Source: Nomia melanderi
Taxonomy: Eukaryota > Arthropoda > Insecta > Hymenoptera > Halictidae
Assembly: GCF_051020985.1 (NCBI RefSeq)
Contig: NW_027475139.1
Location: 248,001 to 312,000 of the forward strand
Reading direction: 5' to 3'
Length of the DNA: 64,000 nucleotides
Part shown: one piece after another, positions 37,621-49,714 of the stretch
How positions within the stretch are numbered: position 1 is the stretch's first letter
How the letters are laid out: each line of letters opens with the position of its first letter
Notes under the pieces: model-generated
Told to the model about the DNA's origin: nothing
Databases searched by the model: none
Seen by the model: only the letters and a program-made list of their open reading frames with translations
Position numbers and translations under genes: made by a program

Positions 37621-37794
37621 TTGTTTTAGTGCGCTATCTGCAATAGCACCCGAGATATCACCAGATATATATTGGATTTTCCCTGACCCTGAGTGTCCGG
37701 CCCAATGAGACTGTGGTTTTGTCGGCCCCTGGTGGTCCGAGGTCGTTCCCGCTGTACAGATTCATGCGCCAGGGCCTCCTACAGACAATGCACT
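37621..37794 (+). repeat. 174-bp monomer, second copy in 1,373-bp repeat
   Basis: Lies 1,373 bp after 36,248 and shares the GGCCCAATGAG and TTTTGTCGG marks. Confidence 0.85.
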
Positions 37795-40069
37795 TTGATT
37801 TATTGCGCTATCTGTAATAGCACCCGAGATATCACCAGATATATATTGGATTTTCCCCTGACCCTGAGTGTCCGGCCCCATGAGACTATGGTTTTTTCGG
37901 CCCCTGGTGGTCCGCGGTCGTTCCCGCTGCACAGATTCAGGCGCCAGGGCCTCCTGCAGATAACTCACTTTGGTTTATTGCGCTATCTCTAATAGCACCC
38001 GATATATCACCGGATATATATTGGATTTTTCCCAGACCCTGAGTGTCCGGCTCCATGAGACGGTGGTTGTCTCGGCCCCTGGTGGTCCGAGGTCGTTCCC
38101 GCTGCACAGATTCATGCGCCAGGGCCTCCTACAGACAATGCACTTTGATTTATTGCGCTATCTGTAATAGCACCCGAGATATCACCGGATATATATTGGA
38201 TTTTCCCCTGACACTGAGTGTCCGGCCCCATGAGACTGTGGTTTTCTCGGCCCCTGGTGGTCCGAGGTCGTTCCCGCTGCACAGATTCATGAGCCAGGGC
38301 CTCCTACAGACAATGCACTTTGATTTATTGCGCTATCTGTAATAGCACCCGAGATATCACCGGATATATATTGGATTTTTCCCAGACCATGAGTGTCCGG
38401 CCCCATGAGACGGTGGTTGTGTCGGCCCCTGGTGGTCCGAGGTCGTTCCCGCTGCACAGATTCATGCGCCAGGGCCTCCTACAGACAATGCACTTTGATT
38501 TATTGCGCTATCTGTAATAGCAGCCGAGATATCACCAGATATATATTGGATTTTACCCTGACCCTGAATGTCCGGCCCCATGAGACGGTGGTTGTCTCGG
38601 CCCCTGGAGGTCCGAGGACGTTCCCGCTGCACAGATTCATGCGCCAGGGCCTCCTGCAGATAATTCACTTTGGTTTATTGCGCTAATTCTAATAGCACCC
38701 GAGATATCACCAGATATATATAGGATTTCTCCCTGACCCTGACTGTCCGGCCCCAGGAGACGGTGGTTGTCTCGGCCCCTGGTGGTCCGAGGTCGTTCCC
38801 GCTGCACAGATTCATGCGACAGGGCCTCCTACAGACAATGCACTTTGATTTATTGCGCTATCTGTAATAGCAGCCGAGATATCACCGGATATATATTGGA
38901 TTTTTCCCAGACCCTGAGTGTTCTGCCCTATGAGACGGTGGTTGTCTCGGCCCCTGGTGGTCCGAGGTCGTTCCCGCTGCACAGATTCATGCGCCAGGGC
39001 CTCCTGCAGATAATTCACTTTGATTTATTGCGCTATCTGTAATAGCACCCGTGATATCACCAGATATATATTGGATTTTTCACTGACCCTAAGTGTCCGG
39101 CCCCTCGGGACGCTGGTTTTCTCGGCCCCTGGTGGTCCGAGGTCGTTCCCGTTGCACAGATTCATGCGCCAGGTCCTCCTGCAGATAATTCACTTTGGTT
39201 TATTGCGCTATATCTAATAGCACCCGAGATATCACCAGATATATATTGGATTTTCCCCTGACCCTGAGTGTCCGGCCCCATGAGACTGTGGTTTCCTCGG
39301 TCCCTGGTGGTCCGAGGTCGTTCCCGCTGCACAGATTCATGCGCCAGGGTCTCCTACAGACAATGCACTTTGATTTATTTCGCTATCTGTAATAGGACCC
39401 GAGATATCACCATATATATATTCGATTTTCCCCTGACCCTGAGTGTCCGGTCCCATGAGACTGTGGTTTTCTCGGCCCCTGGTGGTCCGAGATCGTTCCC
39501 GCTGCACAGAATCATGCGCCAGGGCCTCCTACAGACAATGCAGTTTGATTTATTGCGCAATCTGTAATAGCACCCGAGATATCACCAGATCCATATTGGA
39601 TTTTCCCCTGACCCTGAGTGTCCGGCCCCTTGAGACTGTCGATTTCTCGGCCCCTGGTGGTCCGACGTCTTTCCCGTTGCACAGATTCATGCGCCAGGTC
39701 CCCCTGCAGATAATTCACTTTGGTTTATTGCGCTATCTCTAATAGCACCCGAGATATCACCAGATATATATTGGATTTACCCCTGACCCTGAGTGACCGG
39801 CCCCATGAGACTGTGGTTTTTTCGGCCCCTGGTGGTCCGAGGTCGTTCCTGTTGCACAGATTCATGCGCCAGGGCCTCCTGCAGATAATTCACTTTGGTT
39901 TATTGCGCTATCTCTAATAGCACCCAAGATATCACCAGATATATATTGTATTTTTCCCTGACCCTGAGTGTCCGGCCCCATGAGACTGTGGTTTTCTCTG
40001 CCCCTGGTGGTCCGAGGTCGTACCCGTTGCACAGATTCATGCGCCATGGCCTCCTGCAGATAATTCACT

Positions 40070-40219
40070 TTGATTTATTGCGCTATCTGTAATAGCACCC
40101 GAGATATCACCAGATATATATTGGATTTTTCCCTGACCCTGAGTGTCCGGCCCCTGGTGGTCCGAGGTCGTTCCCGCTGCACAGATTCATGCGCCAGGGC
40201 CTCCTGCAGATAATTCACT
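40070..40219 (+). repeat. Truncated 150-bp monomer, second type
   Basis: Joint CGGCCCC at 40,148-40,154. It differs from the 149-bp type by a TTTTTCCC tract, GATTCATGCG in place of GATTCGTGCG, and a class B end (GCAGATAATTCAC). It may be an independent deletion or a recombinant. Confidence 0.95.
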
Positions 40220-42144
40220 TTGGTTTATTGCGCTATCTCTAATAGCATCCGAGATATCACCAGATATATATTGGATTTTCCCCTGACCCTGAGTGTCCGG
40301 CCCCATGAGACGGTGGTTTTCTCGGCCCCTGGTGGTCCGAGGTCGTTCCCGCTGCACAGATTCATGCGCCAGGGCCTCCTACAGACAATGCACTTTGATT
40401 TATTTCGCTATCTGTAATAGGAACCGAGATATCACCAGGTATATATTGGATTTTTCACTGACCCTGAGTGTCCGGCCCCATGAGACGGTGGTTTTCTCGG
40501 CCCCTGGTGGTCCGAGGTCGTTCCCGCTGCACAGATTCATGTACCAGGGCCTCCTGCAGATAGTTCACTTTGGTTTAGTGCGCTATCTGTAATAGCACCC
40601 GAGATATCACCAGATATATATTGGATTTTCCCCTGACACTGAGTGTCCGGCTCCATGAGACTGTGGTTTTCTCGGCCCCTGGTGGTCCGAGGTCGTTCCT
40701 GCTGCACAGATTCATGCGCCAGGGCCTCCTACAGACAATGCACTTTGATTTATTGCGCTATCTCTAATAGCACCCGAGATATCACCAGATATATATTGGA
40801 TTTTCCCCTGTCCCTGAATGTCCGGCCCCATGAGACTGTGGTTTTCTCGGCCCCTGGTCGTCCGAGGTCGTTCCCGCTGCACAGATTCATGCGCCAGGGC
40901 CTCCTACAGACAATTCACTTTGATTTATTGCGCTATCTGTAATAGCACCCGTGATATCACCAGATATATATTGGATTTTTCACTGACCCTAAGTGTCCGG
41001 CCCCTCGAGACGGTGGTTTTCTCGGCCCCTGGTGGTCCGAGGTCGTTCCCGCTGGACAGATTCATGCGCCAGGGCCTCCTCCAGACAATGCACTTTGATT
41101 TATTGCGCTATCTGTAATAGCACCCGGCATATCACCAGATATATATTGGATTTTTCTCTGACCCTGAGTGTCCGGCCCCATGTGACTGCGGTTTTCTCGG
41201 CCCCAGGTGGTCCGAGGTCGTTCCCGCTGCACACATTCATGCGCCAGGGCCTCCTGCAGATAATTCACTTTGGTTTATTGCGCTATCTCTAATAGCATCC
41301 GAGATATCACCAGATATATATTGGATTTTCCCCTGACCCTGAGTGTCCGGCCCCATGAGACGGTGGTTTTCTCGGCCCCTGGTGGTCCGAGGTCGTTCCC
41401 GCTGCACAGATTCATGCGCCAGGGCCTCCTACAGACAATTCACTTTGATTTATTGCGCTATCTGTAATAGCACCCGAGATATCACCACATATATATTGGA
41501 TTTTTCACTGACCCTGAGTGTCCGGCCCCATGAGACGGTCGTTTTCTCTGCCCCTGGTGGTCCGAGGTCGTTCCCGCTGCACAGATTCATGCGCCAGGGC
41601 CCCCTGCAGATAATTTACTTTGATTTATTGCGCTATCTCTAATAGCACCCGAGATATCCCCAGATATATATTGGATTTTTCCCTGACCCTGAGTGTCCGG
41701 CCCCATGAGACTGTGGTTTTCTCGGCCCCTGGTGGTCCGAGGTCGTTCCCGCTGCACAGATTCATGCGCCAGGGCCTCCTACAGACAATGCACTTTGACT
41801 TATTGCGCTATCTGTAATAGCACCCGAGATATCACCAGATATATATTAGATTATCCCCTGAGCCTGAGTGTCCGGCCCCATGAGAAGGTGGTTTTCTCGG
41901 CCCCTGGTGGTCCGAGGTCGTTCCCGCTGCACAGATGCATGCGCCAGGGCCTCCTGCAGATAATTCACTTTGATTTATTGCGCTATCTGTAATAGCACCC
42001 GTGATATCACCAGATATATATTGGATTTTTCACTGACCCTAAGTGTCCGGCCCCACGGGACGGTGGTTTTCTCGGCCCCTGGTGGTCCGAGGTCGTGCCC
42101 GTTGCACAGATTCATGCGCCAGGGCCTGCTGCAGATAATTCACT

Positions 42145-42293
42145 TTGATTTATTGCGCTATCTGTAATAGCACCCGAGATATCACCAGATATATATTGGA
42201 TTTTCCCTGACCCTGAGTGTCCGGCCCCTGGTGGTCCGAGGTCGTTCTCGCTGCACAGATTCGTGCGCCAGGGCCTCCTACAGACAATGCACT
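42145..42293 (+). repeat. Truncated 149-bp monomer
   Basis: Joint at 42,222-42,228; copy-2 counterpart of 34,900-35,048. Confidence 0.95.
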
Positions 42294-42818
42294 TTGGTTT
42301 ATTGCGCTATCTGTAATAGCAGCCGAGATATCACTAGATATATATTGGATTTTTCACTGACCCTGAGTGTCCGGCCCCATGAGACGGTCGTTTTCTCTGC
42401 CCCTGGTGGTCCGAGGTCGTTCCCGCTGCACAGATTCATGCGCCAGGGCCCCCTGCAAATAATTTACTTTGAGTTATTGCGCTATCTCTAATAGCACCCG
42501 AGATATCCCCAGATATATATTGGATTTTCCCCTTACCCTGAGTGTCCGGCCCCATGAGACTGTCGTTTTCTCGGCCGCTGGTGGTCCGAGGTCGCTCCCG
42601 TTGCACAGATTCATGCGCCAGGTCCTCCTGCAGATAATTCAGTTTGGTTTATTGCGCTATCTCTAATAGCACCCAAGATATCACCAGATATATATTGGAT
42701 GTTTCCCTGACCCTGAGTGTCCGGCCCCATGAGACTGTGGTTTTTTCGGCCCATGGTGGTCCGAGGTCGTTCACGTTGCACAGATTCATGTGCCAGGGCC
42801 TCATGCAGATAATTCACG

Positions 42819-42967
42819 TTGGTTTATTGCGCTATCTCTAATAGCACCCAAGATATCACCAGATATATATTGGATTTTCCCTGACCCTGAGTGTCCGGCC
42901 CCTGGTGGTCCGAGGTCGTTCCCGCTGCACAGATTCGTGCGCCAGGGCCTCCTACAGACAATGCACT
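42819..42967 (+). repeat. Truncated 149-bp monomer
   Basis: Joint at 42,896-42,902; copy-2 counterpart of 35,574-35,722. Confidence 0.95.
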
Positions 42968-43492
42968 TTGGTTTATTGCGCTAACTGTAATAGCACCCGA
43001 GATATCACCGGATATATATTGGTTTTTTCCCAGACCCTGAGTGTCCGGCCCCATGAGACGGTGGTTGTCTCGGCCCCTGGTGGTCCGAGGTCGTTCCCGC
43101 TGCACAGATTCATGCGCCAGGGCATCCTACAGACAAGGCACTTTGATTTATTGCGCTATCTGTAATAGCACCCGAGATATCACCAGATCTATATTGGATT
43201 TTCCCCTGTCCCTGAGTGTCCGGCCCCATGAGACTGTGGTTTTCTCGGCCCCTGGTGGTCCGAGGTCGTTCCCGTTGCACAGATTCATGCGCCAGGGCCT
43301 CCTGCAGATAATTCACTTTGGTTTATTGCGCTATCTGTAATAGCACCCGAGATATCACCAGACATATACTGGATTTTACCCTGACCCTGAGTGTCCGGCC
43401 CCATGAGACGGTGGTTGTCTCGGCCCCTGGTGGTCCGACTTTGTTCCCGCTGCACAGATTCATGCGCCAGGGCCTCCTACAGACCATGAACT

Positions 43493-43666
43493 TTGTTTTA
43501 GTGCGCTATCTGCAATAGCACCCGAGATATCACCAGATATATATTGGATTTTCCCTGACCCTGAGTGTCCGGCCCAATGAGACTGTGGTTTTGTCGGCCC
43601 CTGGTGGTCCGAGGTCGTTCCCGCTGTACAGATTCATGCGCGAGGGCCTCCTACAGACAATGCACT
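43493..43666 (+). repeat. 174-bp monomer
   Basis: Block copy 2 counterpart of 36,248-36,421, with the same GCGCGAGGG change. Confidence 0.85.
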
Positions 43667-44191
43667 TTGATTTATTGCGCTATCTGTAATAGCACCCGAG
43701 ATATCACCAGATATATATTGGATTTTCCCCTGACCCTGAGTGTCCGGCCCCATGAGACTATGGTTTTTTCGGCCCCTGGTGGTCCGCGGTCGTTCCCGCT
43801 GCACAGATTCAGGCGCCAGGGCCTCCTGCAGATAACTCACTTTGGTTTATTGCGCTGTCTCTAATAGCACCCGATATATCACCGGATATATATTGGATTT
43901 TTCCCAGACCCTGAGTGTCCGGCTCCATGAGACGGTGGTTGTCTCGGCCCCTGGTGGTCCGAGGTCGTTCCCGCTGCACAGATTCATGCGCCAGGGCCTC
44001 CTACAGACAATGCACTTTGATTTATTGCGCTATCTGTAATAGCAGCCGAGATATCACCAGATATATATTGGATTTTACCCTGACCCTGAGTGTCCGGCCC
44101 CATGAGACTGTGGTTTTCTCGGCCCCTGGTGGTCCGAGGTAGTTCCCGTTGCACAGATACATGCGCCAGGGCCTCCTGCAGATAATTCACT

Positions 44192-44340
44192 TTGATTTAT
44201 TGCGCTATCTGTAATAGCACCCGAGATATCACCAGATATATATTGGATTTTCCCTGACCCTGAGTGTCCGGCCCCTGGTGGTCCGAGGTCGTTCCCGCTG
44301 CACAGATTCGTGCGCCAGGGCCTCCTACAGACAATGCACT
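44192..44340 (+). repeat. Truncated 149-bp monomer
   Basis: Joint at 44,269-44,275; copy-2 counterpart of 36,947-37,095. Confidence 0.95.
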
Positions 44341-44865
44341 TTGGTTTATTGCGCTAACTGTAATAGCACCCGAGATATCACCGGATATATATTGGTTTTT
44401 TCCCAGACCCTGAGTGTCCGGCCCCATGAGACGGTGGTTGTCTCGGCCCCTGGTGGTCCGAGGTCGTTCCCGCTGCACAGATTCATGCGCCAGGGTATCC
44501 TACAGACAAGGCACTTTGATTTATTGCGCTATCTGTAATAGCACCCGAGATATCACCAGATCTATATTGGATTTTCCCCTGTCCCTGAGTGTCCGGCCCC
44601 ATGAGACTGTGGTTTTCTCGGCCCCTGGTGGTCCGAGGTCGTTCCCGTTGCACAGATTCATGCGCCAGGGCCTCCTGCAGATAATTCACTTTGGTTTATT
44701 GCGCTATCTGTAATAGCACCCGAGATATCACCAGACATATATTGGATTTTACCCTGACCCTGAGTGTCCGGCCCCATGAGACGGTGGTTGTCTCGGCCCC
44801 TGGTGGTCCGACTTTGTTCCCGCTGCACAGATTCATGCGCCAGGGCCTCCTACAGACCATGAACT

Positions 44866-45039
44866 TTGTTTTAGTGCGCTATCTGCAATAGCACCCGAGA
44901 TATCACCAGATATATATTGGATTTTCCCTGACCCTGAGTGTCCGGCCCAATGAGACTGTGGTTTTGTCGGCCCCTGGTGGTCCGAGGTCGTTCCCGCTGT
45001 ACAGATTCATGCGCCAGGGCCTCCTACAGACAATGCACT
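44866..45039 (+). repeat. 174-bp monomer
   Basis: Block copy 2 counterpart of 37,621-37,794. Confidence 0.85.
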
Positions 45040-47314
45040 TTGATTTATTGCGCTATCTGTAATAGCACCCGAGATATCACCAGATATATATTGGATTTTC
45101 CCCTGACCCTGAGTGTCCGGCCCCATGAGACTATGGTTTTTTCGGCCCCTGGTGGTCCGCGGTCGTTCCCGCTGCACAGATTCAGGCGCCAGGGCCTCCT
45201 GCAGATAACTCACTTTGGTTTATTGCGCTATCTCTAATAGCACCCGATATATCACCGGATATATATTGGATTTTTCCCAGACCCTGAGTGTCCGGCTCCA
45301 TGAGACGGTGGTTGTCTCGGCCCCTGGTGGTCCGAGGTCGTTCCCGCTGCACAGATTCATGCGCCAGGGCCTCCTACAGACAATGCACTTTGATTTATTG
45401 CGCTATCTGTAATAGCACCCGAGATATCACCGGATATATATTGGATTTTCCCCTGACACTGAGTGTCCGGCCCCATGAGACTGTGGTTTTCTCGGCCCCT
45501 GGTGGTCCGAGGTCGTTCCCGCTGCACAGATTCATGAGCCAGGGCCTCCTACAGACAATGCACTTTGATTTATTGCGCTATCTGTAATAGCACCCGAGAT
45601 ATCACCGGATATATATTGGATTTTTCCCAGACCATGAGTGTCCGGCCCCATGAGACGGTGGTTGTGTCGGCCCCTGGTGGTCCGAGGTCGTTCCCGCTGC
45701 ACAGATTCATGCGCCAGGGCCTCCTACAGACAATGCACTTTGATTTATTGCGCTATCTGTAATAGCAGCCGAGATATCACCAGATATATATTGGATTTTA
45801 CCCTGACCCTGAATGTCCGGCCCCATGAGACGGTGGTTGTCTCGGCCCCTGGAGGTCCGAGGACGTTCCCGCTGCACAGATTCATGCGCCAGGGCCTCCT
45901 GCAGATAATTCACTTTGGTTTATTGCGCTAATTCTAATAGCACCCGAGATATCACCAGATATATATAGGATTTCTCCCTGACCCTGACTGTCCGGCCCCA
46001 GGAGACGGTGGTTGTCTCGGCCCCTGGTGGTCCGAGGTCGTTCCCGCTGCACAGATTCATGCGACAGGGCCTCCTACAGACAATGCACTTTGATTTATTG
46101 CGCTATCTGTAATAGCAGCCGAGATATCACCGGATATATATTGGATTTTTCCCAGACCCTGAGTGTTCTGCCCTATGAGACGGTGGTTGTCTCGGCCCCT
46201 GGTGGTCCGAGGTCGTTCCCGCTGCACAGATTCATGCGCCAGGGCCTCCTGCAGATAATTCACTTTGATTTATTGCGCTATCTGTAATAGCACCCGTGAT
46301 ATCACCAGATATATATTGGATTTTTCACTGACCCTAAGTGTCCGGCCCCTCGGGACGCTGGTTTTCTCGGCCCCTGGTGGTCCGAGGTCGTTCCCGTTGC
46401 ACAGATTCATGCGCCAGGTCCTCCTGCAGATAATTCACTTTGGTTTATTGCGCTATATCTAATAGCACCCGAGATATCACCAGATATATATTGGATTTTC
46501 CCCTGACCCTGAGTGTCCGGCCCCATGAGACTGTGGTTTCCTCGGTCCCTGGTGGTCCGAGGTCGTTCCCGCTGCACAGATTCATGCGCCAGGGTCTCCT
46601 ACAGACAATGCACTTTGATTTATTTCGCTATCTGTAATAGGACCCGAGATATCACCATATATATATTCGATTTTCCCCTGACCCTGAGTGTCCGGTCCCA
46701 TGAGACTGTGGTTTTCTCGGCCCCTGGTGGTCCGAGATCGTTCCCGCTGCACAGAATCATGCGCCAGGGCCTCCTACAGACAATGCAGTTTGATTTATTG
46801 CGCAATCTGTAATAGCACCCGAGATATCACCAGATCCATATTGGATTTTCCCCTGACCCTGAGTGTCCGGCCCCTTGAGACTGTCGATTTCTCGGCCCCT
46901 GGTGGTCCGACGTCTTTCCCGTTGCACAGATTCATGCGCCAGGTCCCCCTGCAGATAATTCACTTTGGTTTATTGCGCTATCTCTAATAGCACCCGAGAT
47001 ATCACCAGATATATATTGGATTTACCCCTGACCCTGAGTGACCGGCCCCATGAGACTGTGGTTTTTTCGGCCCCTGGTGGTCCGAGGTCGTTCCTGTTGC
47101 ACAGATTCATGCGCCAGGGCCTCCTGCAGATAATTCACTTTGGTTTATTGCGCTATCTCTAATAGCACCCAAGATATCACCAGATATATATTGTATTTTT
47201 CCCTGACCCTGAGTGTCCGGCCCCATGAGACTGTGGTTTTCTCTGCCCCTGGTGGTCCGAGGTCGTACCCGTTGCACAGATTCATGCGCCATGGCCTCCT
47301 GCAGATAATTCACT

Positions 47315-47464
47315 TTGATTTATTGCGCTATCTGTAATAGCACCCGAGATATCACCAGATATATATTGGATTTTTCCCTGACCCTGAGTGTCCGGCCCCT
47401 GGTGGTCCGAGGTCGTTCCCGCTGCACAGATTCATGCGCCAGGGCCTCCTGCAGATAATTCACT
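47315..47464 (+). repeat. Truncated 150-bp monomer, second type
   Basis: Joint at 47,393-47,399. It ends the second 7,245-bp block, and the same type ends the units at 49,565 and 51,640. Confidence 0.95.
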
Positions 47465-48689
47465 TTGATTTATTGCGCTATCTGTAATAGCACCCGAGAT
47501 ATCACCGGATATATATTGGATTTTTCCCAGACCCTGAGTGTTCTGCCCCATGAGACGGTGGTTGTCTCGGCCCCTGGTGGTCCGAGGTCGTTCCCGCTGC
47601 ACAGATTCATGCGCCAGGGCCTCCTACAGACAATTCACTTTGATTTATTGCGCTATCTGTAATAGCAGCCGAGTTATCACCAGATATATATTGGATTTTT
47701 CACTGACCCTGAGTGTCCGGCCCCATGAGACCGACGTTTTCTCGGCCCCTGGTGGTCCGAGGTCGTTCCCGCTGCACAGATTCATGCGCCAGGGACTCCT
47801 ACAGACAATGCACTTTGATTTATTGCGCTATCTGTAATTGCACCCGAGATATCACCAGATATATATTGGATTTTACCCTGACCCTGAGAGTCCGGCCCCA
47901 TGAGACTGTGGTTTTCTCGGCCCCTGGTGGTCAGAGGTCGTTCCCGTTGCACAGATTCATGCGCCAGGGCCTCCTGCAGATAATTCACTTTGGTTTATTG
48001 CGCCATCTCTAATAGCACCCGAGATATCACCATATATATATTGGATTTCCCCCTGACCCTGAGTGTCCGGCCCCATGAGACTGTGATTTTCTCGGACCCT
48101 GGTGGTCCGATGTCGTTCCTGCTGCACAGATTCATGCGCCAGGGCCTCCTACAGACAATGCACTTTGATTTATTGCGCTATCTGTAATAGCACCCGAGAT
48201 ATCACCGGATATATATTGGATTTTTCCCAGACCCTGAGGGTCCGGCCCCATGAGACGGTGGTTGTCTCGGCCCCTGGTGGTCCGAGGTCGTTCCCGCTGC
48301 ACAGATTCATGCGCCAGGGCCTCCTACAGATAATTCACTTTGGTTTATTGCGCTATCTCTAATAGCACCCGAGATATCACCAGATATATATTGGATTTCC
48401 CCCTGACCCTGAGTGTCCGGCCCCATGAGACTGTGATTTTCTCGGACCCTGGTGGTCCGAGGTCGTTCCCGGTGCACAGATTCATGCGCCAGGGCCTACT
48501 GCAGAAAATGCACTTTGATTTATTGCGCTATCTGTAATAGCAGCCGAGATATCACCAGATATATATTGGATTTTTCACTGACCCTGAGTGTCCGGCCCCT
48601 CGGGACGCTGGTTTTCTCGGCCCCTGGTGGTCCGAGGTCGTTCCCGTTGCTCAGATTCATGCGCCAGGTTCTCCTGCAGATAATTCACT

Positions 48690-48864
48690 TTGGTTTATTG
48701 CGCTATCTGTAAGAGCACCCGAGATATCACCAGATATATGCTGGATTTTTACATGACCTTGGGTGACGGATTCCGAATATCTGTAATTTTCTCGGCGCCT
48801 GGTGGAGCGAGGTCGTTCCTGCTGCACAGATTCATTCGCCTGTGCCTACTACAGACAATGCACT
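48690..48864 (+). repeat. Strongly diverged 175-bp monomer (type D)
   Basis: Length and both ends are normal, but the centre differs greatly. It reads ATATATGCTGG, then TTACATGACCTTGGGTGACG, then GAATATCTGTAATTTTCTCG, in place of the usual CTGACCCTGAGTGTCCGG and ATGAGACGGTGG. The unit also has CTGTGCCTACTACAG. Related units lie at 59,988 and 61,738. Confidence 0.9.
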
Positions 48865-49564
48865 TTGGTTTATTGCGCACTCTCTAATAGCACCCAAGAT
48901 ATCACCAGATATATATTGGATTTTTCCCTGACCCTGAGTGTCCGGCCCCATGAGAATGTGGTTTTCTCTCCCCCCGGTGGTCCGAGGTCGTTCCCGTTGC
49001 ACAGATTCATGCGCCAGGGCCTCCTGCAGATAATTCACTTTGATTTATTGCGCTATCTGTAATAGCACCCGTGATATCACCAGATATATATTGGATTTTT
49101 CACTGACCCTAAGTGTCCGGCCCCTCGGGACGCTGGTTTTCTCGGCCCCTGGTGGTCCGAGGTCGTTCCCGTTGCACAGATTCATGCGCCAGGTCCTCCT
49201 GCAGATAATTCACTTTGGTTTATTGCGCTATCTCTAATAGCACCCGAGATATCACCAGATATATATTGGATTTACCCCTGACCCTGAGTGACCGGCCCCA
49301 TGAGACTGTGGTTTTTTCGGCCCCTGGTGGTCCGAGGTCGTTCCCGTTGCACAGATTCATGCGCCAGGGCCTCCTGCAGATAATTCACTTTGGTTTATTG
49401 CGCTATCTCTAATAGCACCCAAGATATCACCAGATATATATTGTATTTTTTCCTGACCCTGAGTGTCCGGCCCCATGAGACTGTGGTTTTCTCTGCCCCT
49501 GGTGGTCCGAGGTCGTTCCCGTTGCACAGATTCATGCGCCATGGCCTCCTGCAGATAATTCACT

Positions 49565-49714
49565 TTGATTTATTGCGCTATCTGTAATAGCACCCGAGAT
49601 ATCACCAGATATATATTGGATTTTTCCCTGACCCTGAGTGTCCGGCCCCTGGTGGTCCGAGGTCGTTCCCGCTGCACAGATTCATGCGCCAGGGCCTCCT
49701 GCAGATAATTCACT
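49565..49714 (+). repeat. Truncated 150-bp monomer, second type
   Basis: Joint CGGCCCC at 49,643-49,649. Confidence 0.95.

Larger units (their letters stand above)
35610..38170. repeat. Nested 1,373-bp tandem repeat (8 monomers, about 1.9 copies)
   Basis: Sequence from about 35,610 to 36,795 recurs 1,373 bp later. The unit has one 149-bp and one 174-bp monomer (1,400 - 26 - 1). Unlike the enclosing block, its two copies have diverged slightly: GGCATCC against GGTATCC, CATATACTGG against CATATATTGG, GCGCGAGGG against GCGCCAGGG, and GCTGTCTC against GCTATCTC. It is therefore older than the 7,245-bp duplication. Confidence 0.85.
32975..40219. repeat. 7,245-bp block, copy 1 (42 monomers)
   Basis: The block is repeated without any difference that I found at 40,220-47,464. 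The size fits 42 monomers: four truncated (34,900; 35,574; 36,947; 40,070) and two of 174 bp (36,248; 37,621), giving 42 x 175 - 105. Rare private marks are shared by both copies, such as GCGCGAGGG near 36,396, CAAATAATTT near 35,211 and CCTGCTGCAG near 34,881. The left breakpoint lies within about 32,942-32,975, in sequence common to both joints. Confidence 0.93.
42855..45415. repeat. Nested 1,373-bp tandem repeat in block copy 2
   Basis: Same structure and same internal differences as 35,610-38,170, shifted by 7,245 bp, including the 174-bp units at 43,493 and 44,866. Both copies carry the same pair of diverged units, so the inner duplication came first. Confidence 0.85.
40220..47464. repeat. 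7,245-bp block, copy 2 (42 monomers)
   Basis: It follows copy 1 directly. The translated segments that tile both copies in several frames are identical from end to end. At 47,465 the sequence leaves the block: the monomer there reads TTGATTTATTGCGC with CTGTAATAGCACC, where 40,220 has TTGGTTTATTGCGC with CTCTAATAGCATCC. Either this is a very recent unequal exchange or an assembly duplication. Confidence 0.93.

Noticed and set aside
48690..48864. Insertion of a foreign element at the diverged monomer
   Set aside because: The length is exactly 175 bp, both ends align with normal monomers, and there are no terminal repeats or target duplication. It is a diverged monomer.
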